Below, piece after piece: positions 59,077 through 64,000 of a stretch of DNA of 64,000 nt. The DNA is from Providencia manganoxydans. GTDB taxonomy: Bacteria; Pseudomonadota; Gammaproteobacteria; Enterobacterales; Enterobacteriaceae. The position numbers and the translations under genes are program-made. The notes under the pieces were generated by a model. It ran no database searches. It saw only the letters and a list, made by a program, of their open reading frames with translations, and was not told the origin of the DNA. The DNA is taken from positions 1,984,001 through 2,048,000 of the forward strand of contig NZ_CP067099.1 in assembly GCF_016618195.1 (NCBI RefSeq), in the 5' to 3' direction. The stretch's first letter is position 1. Each line of letters starts with the position of its first letter.

Positions 59077-59439
59077 TTATTGATTTTGAGGTAGAGTATT
59101 ATTACCCGTTATTTCAACAACCGAAACGTGGACAACATACTGTTTACCACTTTCAGCTTTTGGTGCATCAAGTGCGATTTTTTTCAGTGCTTCATCTGGC
59201 TGGGCTGTTTGCAAAGAAGTTGAATATTGCATAGCGCCATTATGCATACCGTAGTGGCGACCTGAAGCATTATAATGGCGGCTGTCATTACAAGGTCGAT
59301 TATCATAGGACTGGGCATTGTTTTGGTAACCTCCTCGATGCCAAGTTCCATCACAATTGTTGTTACCATGATATGCGAAAGAAGAAAAACTCACAGCGAA
59401 AACACTTGCCGCAATAAATAGAGGCTTTAGATATTTCAT
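59077..59439 (-). CDS. Small exported protein with His/Asn-rich segment
   Basis: This protein is not recognised. The 120 residues start with a clear signal peptide (cleavage near SSFAYHG, residue 23). The following 45 residues hold six His along with many Asn, Gly, Tyr and two Cys (NNNCDGTWHRGG, RPCNDSRHYNASGRHYG), a composition seen in metal-binding periplasmic proteins. The C-terminal part (AESGKQYVVHVSVVEITGNN) looks like a short beta-rich tail. AGGAGA precedes the ATG. A metal-binding role is only a guess from composition. Confidence 0.6.
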   Translation of the reverse strand: MKYLKPLFIAASVFAVSFSSFAYHGNNNCDGTWHRGGYQNNAQSYDNRPCNDSRHYNASGRHYGMHNGAMQYSTSLQTAQPDEALKKIALDAPKAESGKQYVVHVSVVEITGNNTLPQNQ

Positions 59440-59883
59440 AATTATTCTCCTATTGACTATCTACTAATTATTATTGTGGCTGTTTTATTTATTATTTCAA
59501 TTCTATTTACTCAAATAAAAGAATAAAACATGATTTAGCCATGAAGTACTCACTATTTCATCACAATGAAAAATATTTGTTTCAAATTTTGAATTAAAGT
59601 TAATTTTAAGATTTATTTAAGTGTTAATGTGCTTTATTGTTAATATTTAATTCATTTTGATTAAAATATCATACATTAATTAATGCATTTTTATTTATTA
59701 AATAATATCTGATTTAATTTGGTTATTAGATACCTATGTAAATAAAATAATATCGAAAAAACTATAGCTGTCATTATGATAGGGTGCTTTGAGGGAAACA
59801 TTTGACTCATTTTGTTCACTTAATTTTAAAAAATACCGTTATAATTACACTTAGTAGCTAAACGCACAGATAAGGATTATGAC
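59440..59883. other. Very AT-rich spacer
   Basis: No reading frame, hairpin terminator or repeat was recognised in these 444 bases. The runs of A and T near 59580-59760 resemble H-NS-type curved DNA. Confidence 0.35.
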
Positions 59884-60261
59884 TTGAAACGTGTAAAGAC
59901 TAAGTTATTGATTATTTTATTGATTGTGGCAGCAGGTTTTGCATACCAATACACAATCACTATCAATGATACTGATATCCAAAAAATGGCTCAGCAGCTT
60001 GTTGAGCAAAAATTGTCATCATCGCAACAGAAAATCTTTTTCAAAAATGTCGCCGTGGTCAAACGTAATCAGTATAAAGATGGGGAGGGGGTTCGTGTGT
60101 GCGGCTCTTACCAAGTAGGGGAGTCTGGCACGATTTTGCCTTTTGTTGCTAGCGTTGATGTACGTGATGGTAAGTTCTCAGGTCATAATCAATTATTATT
60201 GAGCGATACACCAGAAATCGAGGCATCAATCATCAAAATATGCCAAGAAGAAAAATCATAA
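59884..60261 (+). CDS. Small exported protein, paralogue of the 54.6-kb gene
   Basis: The 125-residue protein begins with TTG at 59884, seven bases after AAGGA; an ATG five bases earlier ends after two codons, so TTG is the better start. A hydrophobic helix (about residues 7-20) is followed by IFFKNVAVVKRNQYKDGEG, then VRVCGSYQVGESGTILPF and the C-terminal ICQEEKS. This resembles the protein at 54573 in its spacing of NV, Cys-Gly and CQE. Likely exported, with a disulfide between the two Cys. Function unknown. Confidence 0.65.
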   Translation: MKRVKTKLLIILLIVAAGFAYQYTITINDTDIQKMAQQLVEQKLSSSQQKIFFKNVAVVKRNQYKDGEGVRVCGSYQVGESGTILPFVASVDVRDGKFSGHNQLLLSDTPEIEASIIKICQEEKS

Positions 60262-60271
60262 TGCATTATGC

Positions 60272-60293
60272 TGCCCAGCCATTAGTCTGGGCA
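60272..60293. terminator. Hairpin between convergent small exported-protein genes
   Basis: TGCCCAG (60272-60278) pairs perfectly with CTGGGCA (60287-60293), with AT-rich flanks on both sides. Confidence 0.65.
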
Positions 60294-60311
60294 TCATTTG
60301 TTAAAGTCGCG

Positions 60312-60686
60312 CTATTTTGTTTTATTCAATAATAGCTCAGTTTGGATCTTACAGGCTGAGATTGAATCATTTAGCGATTTGGTAAATTCATCGTGGTTTT
60401 TAAATTTACCTTTGCTATCACGAACTGCTTTGATGGCAACATCTAAATTCTTTTGCAAATCAGCTTCATTTATCTCTAATTTCGCGAGATCAACTTGTTT
60501 GCTCTTCAGTTGGCTTAGAGCGCTGGATGTTAATTCATTGCTGCTTTTATCTGAATCATAAGCATCATTCAGTGCTTTTCCAGTGATATCACAATAATCA
60601 ATAGCAGTTTGGCTAATGTTTAGTGGTTCATTAGCACCCATTGCGATAACAGGTGCAAAGCATACAGCAAGTAAAAGACGTTTCAT
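60312..60686 (-). CDS. Small periplasmic helical protein
   Basis: The family is not recognised. The 124-residue protein has a signal peptide (MKRLLLAVCFAPVIAMGANE, cleavage near residue 18). The mature part is almost all helix-forming with two Cys (near residues 32 and 111), at opposite ends, able to join the first and last helix. DSDKSSNELTSSALSQLKSK is a predicted coiled region. AGAGG precedes the ATG. Proteins of this size with paired Cys and helices are common in the enteric periplasm, often without a known role. Confidence 0.65.
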   Translation of the reverse strand: MKRLLLAVCFAPVIAMGANEPLNISQTAIDYCDITGKALNDAYDSDKSSNELTSSALSQLKSKQVDLAKLEINEADLQKNLDVAIKAVRDSKGKFKNHDEFTKSLNDSISACKIQTELLLNKTK

Positions 60687-60801
60687 GACAGTACCTCTAG
60701 TTTTACACTAAATGAGTATTAACTTTATCGTGTATTGAAGTGAGACTATAGCAGAATTGCCTGAAAAGATGAGGTTTTAAGCCATATTTCGCATTTTGAA
60801 A

Positions 60802-60920
60802 CAAAAAAGAGCCAGTAAAAATACTGGCTGCCATAAATAGCAAAGCAATGTAAATGAAAATTACGTTATATAATTTATCATATAACGGTGGAAGGTAAAG
60901 CTGTTTTGGCAGCAAAATGC
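60802..60920 (-). ncRNA. Candidate small RNA with intrinsic terminator
   Basis: On the minus strand the sequence shows three stem-loops: GCTG/CAGC (60913-60900), a perfect 8-bp stem CGTTATAT/ATATAACG (60887-60864), and a perfect 8-bp stem AGCCAGTA/TACTGGCT (60829-60810) followed by CTTTTTTG. The last is a typical Rho-independent end suited to Hfq binding. CATAAT (60932-60927) fits a -10 element, giving a start near 60920 and a length of about 119 nt. An FNR-like palindrome (60939-60952) overlaps the promoter. It could instead be the 3' end of the DinI-like mRNA. Confidence 0.45.
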
Positions 60921-60938
60921 TAATTAATTATGCTAAGG

Positions 60939-60952
60939 CTGATCTTGATCAG
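60939..60952. promoter_or_regulatory. FNR-like palindrome in front of the candidate small RNA
   Basis: CTGAT-CTTG-ATCAG is a perfect palindrome and matches 8 of 10 fixed bases of the FNR consensus. Its centre would be near -25 of the candidate start, which fits repression better than activation. Confidence 0.4.
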
Positions 60953-61098
60953 AAATAAGGTCAGTCAAAAATTGGCAAGATAAAAGAGATAAAATGTGAC
61001 CAGTATTTGATTAATAACCGATCACATATTAGATAAGTTTGTTATCTTTCAATCAATAAGATGATTGTTGATACATTTTCATGGGTGGCTAGTGTGGA

Positions 61099-61335
61099 TT
61101 ATTTTGACCAGTGACCATGTTTTAAAACATCTTCAACCAGCTCATGCAACACGACATGTGCTTCTTTGTCGTCATGAAATCCACTGGTTTCAAATGTGGT
61201 GGCACCTGAATCATGAATAATATATAAATCGCTACCAGGGTATACTTCTAGGACTCTTGCTCTTAGCTCAGCAGTGAATGCATCATAGGATTTTTGGGAT
61301 ACAGTATCATCAGAGATTTTAATGGTGATTTTCAT
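61099..61335 (-). CDS. DinI-like family protein
   Basis: The 78-residue protein resembles the DinI/MsgA family: a beta strand start (MKITIKI), a helix with AFTAELRARVLEVYPG, and the acidic C-terminal helix LHELVEDVLKHGHW. DinI modulates RecA filaments in the SOS response, and MsgA affects survival in macrophages. I see no LexA box (CTGT-N8-ACAG) in the short upstream region, so SOS control is not supported. GAAGGT precedes the ATG. Confidence 0.6.
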   Translation of the reverse strand: MKITIKISDDTVSQKSYDAFTAELRARVLEVYPGSDLYIIHDSGATTFETSGFHDDKEAHVVLHELVEDVLKHGHWSK

Positions 61336-61880
61336 TTTTTAACCTTCAGTAGGATCACAATTTAGTTGTAAAGTTTATTGTGATGTATAAATAGAAGCAA
61401 TGCTTATTTTTCAATAGTCATTTTTTGATGAGGTGAAAAAATAATCGATTTGTATGTTTTAAACACAGTAAAAATGTATAAGTGAGTAATGTTAATTTAT
61501 CAGTTAATACATTTAAAATATGTAAGCCGCTAGTCTATCAATTTTATTAGTAGAGTGCTTAAGCTTAATAATGAAAGTAACGCTATTTACTTTAGGTATC
61601 ATATAGAAATTAATCTCGTGTATGAATATCAAATTCTACTTACAACATTTTAATGTAATCAAGTGATTAATAATTTGTCTTCTTAGATGATAAATATATA
61701 ATCCATTAATATTAATGGTTATTTTTTATCCCAATTATGAGAGCATATTAGTTTTTTTAATAAAAAAATTGATAGTAATTATCTAAAACTAAAAAAATGT
61801 TTTACATAAAAGATAAAAAAATATAGTTTTAAGATTCTTTGTTTTGTATTTAATTACGCTTCCTATAAAAGATGAGTTTC
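61336..61880. other. AT-rich spacer upstream of the symporter promoter
   Basis: Apart from the leader described at 61881 onward, these roughly 545 bases are strongly AT-rich without a convincing reading frame or repeat. Confidence 0.35.
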
Positions 61881-61944
61881 TATAATCATCCCTGTGTTAT
61901 TTCAGGCGAAACATAGTGAAAACTATCATTGGTGAAACAATGAT
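61881..61944 (+). promoter_or_regulatory. Promoter -10 element and structured leader RNA of the symporter gene
   Basis: TATAAT at 61881-61886 is a perfect -10 element without a good -35, so the start is expected near 61893. Directly there begin three small hairpins: CCTG/CAGG (61891-61894 with 61903-61906), ATAGT-GAAA-ACTAT (61913-61926, GNRA loop) and CATTG-GTGAAA-CAATG (61927-61942, extendable by AT/AT). The shared GTGAAA loops look like repeats of one motif. It is not the glycine riboswitch consensus. Role as a regulatory leader is inferred. Confidence 0.45.
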
Positions 61945-61978
61945 CTTTATTTGTATATTATAAAATAAGGGGAACAGT

Positions 61979-63445
61979 TTGGTCGAATTTATCAACTATC
62001 TAAACAATGTAGTCTGGGGCTCACTACTCATTTACTTGTTACTTGGTGCAGGCATCTATTTTACTTTTCGTACAGGTTTTATTCAAATCCGTCATTTTAG
62101 TCATATGTTTGGTATCTTAAAAAATAGTAATCAAACAAATAAAGCAGGTATCTCTTCCTTCCAAGCTTTATGTACTAGCTTAGCGGCAAGAGTGGGAACC
62201 GGAAACCTAACGGGGGTCGCTATTGCGATTACCGCTGGTGGACCAGGGGCAATTTTTTGGATGTGGGTTGTTGCTTTACTCGGTATGGCAACTTCCTTTG
62301 TTGAATCAACACTAGCGCAACTTTATAAAACGAAAGACGACCAAGGTAATTATCGTGGTGGGCCCGCCTATTATATGCAAAAAGGACTAAATCTGCGTTG
62401 GATGGGGGTTTTGTTTTCGATATTCCTTATTATTGCATTTGGCTTAGTATTCAATGCGGTGCAGGCAAACTCAATCGCACAGGCTACTGCTGTAGCATTT
62501 GATTTTAATCCTCTCTATGTGGGTATTGCTCTTGTGATCATGAGCGGTATTGTTATTTTCGGCGGATTAAAATCAATTGCAAAGGTTGCTGAATTAGTTG
62601 TACCAGTTATGGCGCTAGCTTATTTAATATTGGCGTTTTGGGTTGTCGGGCATCATGTCGAACGTTTGCCTGAGATTTTTACACTGATCATTCGTAATGC
62701 ATTTGGGTTGCAAGAGGCTGCTGGTGGCGCTATTGGTTATGGCATCGGACAAGCGATGACGCAGGGGATCCAGCGGGGCTTATTTTCTAACGAAGCGGGG
62801 ATGGGATCTGCACCAAATGCTGCCGCTTCAGCTGCACCTTATCCACCGCATCCGGCCTCACAAGGCTATGTACAAATGTTGGGTGTTTTTATGGATACTA
62901 TTGTCATTTGTAGCGCTACTGCAATCATTATACTCTCTTCTGGTGTGTTGGATAACCCAACGGAAAAAGTGAATGGCATTGAGCTAACTCAACTGGCTTT
63001 GTCATCAGTTGTTGGTGGGTGGGGGGCAACATTTGTTGCTGTGGCGATATTCTTTTTTGCCTTCACTTCGATCATTGCTAATTATGCCTATGCTGAAAGT
63101 AATATGATCTTTCTTGAAAATAATCATACTACAAGCTTATTTCTCTTGCGTTTAGCAGCTCTCGGAATGGTGATGTTTGGGGCATTAGCTGAAATGCCAT
63201 TAATCTGGAAGATGGCTGATTTATCGATGGGGCTAATGGCAATTACCAACCTCATTGCGATCCTATTACTCTCTGGTATCGCGTTTAAATTGGCTAAAGA
63301 CTATAACTTGCAACGAAAAGCAGGAAAAATACCGACCTTTGATATTGAGCAGCATCCTGAATTGAAGATCCAAGTAGAAGAAGGAATTTGGGAAAAAGAG
63401 CAACTCAAGCAATGGGTATCTAAAAAAGCGATTCAAGAATCATAA
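61979..63445 (+). CDS. Alanine/glycine:cation symporter (AgcS family)
   Basis: This inner-membrane carrier imports alanine or glycine with Na+ or H+. The 488-residue protein has about 11 membrane segments and both family signatures: GTGNLTGVAIAITAGGPGAI (residues 76-95) and SNEAGMGSAPNAAASA near 272. The N-terminus VWGSLLIYLLLGAGIYFTFR fits the family. It begins with TTG at 61979, after AAGGGGAA. E. coli YaaJ is a relative. The structured leader upstream suggests post-transcriptional control. Confidence 0.9.
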   Translation: MVEFINYLNNVVWGSLLIYLLLGAGIYFTFRTGFIQIRHFSHMFGILKNSNQTNKAGISSFQALCTSLAARVGTGNLTGVAIAITAGGPGAIFWMWVVALLGMATSFVESTLAQLYKTKDDQGNYRGGPAYYMQKGLNLRWMGVLFSIFLIIAFGLVFNAVQANSIAQATAVAFDFNPLYVGIALVIMSGIVIFGGLKSIAKVAELVVPVMALAYLILAFWVVGHHVERLPEIFTLIIRNAFGLQEAAGGAIGYGIGQAMTQGIQRGLFSNEAGMGSAPNAAASAAPYPPHPASQGYVQMLGVFMDTIVICSATAIIILSSGVLDNPTEKVNGIELTQLALSSVVGGWGATFVAVAIFFFAFTSIIANYAYAESNMIFLENNHTTSLFLLRLAALGMVMFGALAEMPLIWKMADLSMGLMAITNLIAILLLSGIAFKLAKDYNLQRKAGKIPTFDIEQHPELKIQVEEGIWEKEQLKQWVSKKAIQES

Positions 63446-63513
63446 AAATTGATTTTCGGCTGATAATACGTAGCAGGGAAAATACGTTTTTATCCCACAT
63501 CATCAACAATTTG

Positions 63514-63540
63514 AGGTCACCAAATGAGGTGGCCTTTTTA
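63514..63540 (+). terminator. Intrinsic terminator after the symporter gene
   Basis: AGGTCACC (63514-63521) pairs with GGTGGCCT (63528-63535, one G-T pair), followed by TTTT. Confidence 0.8.
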
Positions 63541-63663
63541 CTAAGATCTTCCCTAATAAAATTGTCATTCTATAAACACTATTAATAATACTTGCTTTCT
63601 AACAGTTTGAGCTTTAAGGTTTTTATCAATAAATGGTGAGATAACCTTGAAACTGAGTAAAAA

Positions 63664-64000
63664 ATGAAATTAGGTGAGCATACAGCAACATTTTACGGTG
63701 TGATCTCAATATTATTGTGGAGCACTATTGTCGGTTTAATTCGTAGTGCAAGCGAAAGCTTTGGTGCTGTTGGTGGTGCTGCGCTTATCTATAGTTTTGG
63801 TACCATTATCCTAATTCTATTTATGGGATTACCTAAAATCCATATTTACCCTAAACGTTATCTTTTTTGGGGAACACTCTTATTTGTCAGTTATGAAATC
63901 TGTTTTGTATTAGCGTTAGGGTTAGCGGATGACCGTCAGCAAGCAATAGAATTGGGTATGGTAAATTATCTATGGCCAAGTTTTACTATTGCACTAGCCG
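63664..64000 (+). CDS. yddG: Aromatic amino acid exporter YddG, 5' part
   Basis: YddG is a ten-helix DMT-superfamily exporter of aromatic amino acids; in enteric bacteria it can also export paraquat. The first 112 residues are present; the window ends inside the gene. SILLWSTIVGLIRS, SFGAVGGAALIYSFG, LLFVSYEICFVLALG and AIELGMVNYLWPSFTI match E. coli YddG closely. The start is the ATG at 63664. Confidence 0.9.
   Translation, partial: MKLGEHTATFYGVISILLWSTIVGLIRSASESFGAVGGAALIYSFGTIILILFMGLPKIHIYPKRYLFWGTLLFVSYEICFVLALGLADDRQQAIELGMVNYLWPSFTIALA

Noticed and set aside
60703..60915. 70-codon minus-strand frame with a hydrophobic stretch
   Set aside because: It starts at TTG without ribosome binding site and reads straight through a strong intrinsic terminator at 60810-60829; the small-RNA reading is preferred.
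61336..61450. LexA box upstream of the DinI-like gene
   Set aside because: No CTGT-N8-ACAG sequence is present in this region.
61891..61944. Glycine riboswitch upstream of the symporter
   Set aside because: The conserved glycine aptamer elements are absent and the leader is too short for the tandem aptamer.

Overview
This window is chromosomal DNA from an enterobacterium, most likely a member of the Morganellaceae close to Providencia or Proteus. The reasons are the AT-rich sequence, housekeeping proteins very close to Escherichia coli, a UmoD-type swarming regulator next to ndh, and a gene order that follows E. coli from rluC/rne to icd with a different set of accessory genes. No rRNA, tRNA or CRISPR array was seen.

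Layout. Bases 1-8.2 kb hold the rluC/yceF pair and the fatty-acid cluster yceD-rpmF-plsX-fabH-fabD-fabG-acpP-fabF. Bases 8.3-16 kb hold pabC-mltG-tmk-holB-ycfH-hinT-ycfL-lpoB-thiK-nagZ, largely one co-directional run. Then come ndh with two perfect FNR boxes, a umoD-like gene, mfd (minus) and lolCDE. At 25.8-34 kb an accessory block lies around cobB: a CYTH protein, a YqhA-type membrane protein, a short-chain dehydrogenase and a sulfonate operon ssuE-C-B-D with ssuA after it. At 34-45.7 kb pepT, roxA, phoQP, purB, hflD, mnmA, nudJ, rluE and icd follow the E. coli order.

Downstream of icd the window becomes accessory. A second, diverged icd 3' end lies 1.46 kb beyond the real one and brackets one very AT-rich membrane acyltransferase-like gene. 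This is the expected scar of an element that integrated into icd. After it come a GH18 chitinase without signal peptide, an OsmC-like protein, a SnoaL-like protein, an unknown exported protein, a metallo-beta-lactamase-fold hydrolase, a chemoreceptor, glpM, small exported proteins, a methyltransferase, a GNAT, a Tat-exported aminotransferase, a DUF1543 protein, a DinI-like protein, an alanine/glycine:cation symporter and the start of yddG.

Non-coding signals. A dispersed palindromic repeat (full copies about 128 bp, MITE-like ends) occurs at least six times, once as a 61-bp derivative exactly between two convergent genes and once directly before cobB, where it creates a false N-terminal extension. 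The signals I consider most worth testing are a structured leader RNA before the symporter gene (about 61891-61945), a candidate small RNA on the minus strand (about 60802-60920), the icd integration scar, and two related small exported proteins (near 54.6 and 59.9 kb).

All assignments come from reading the sequence and from remembered family features. No database or folding program was run.
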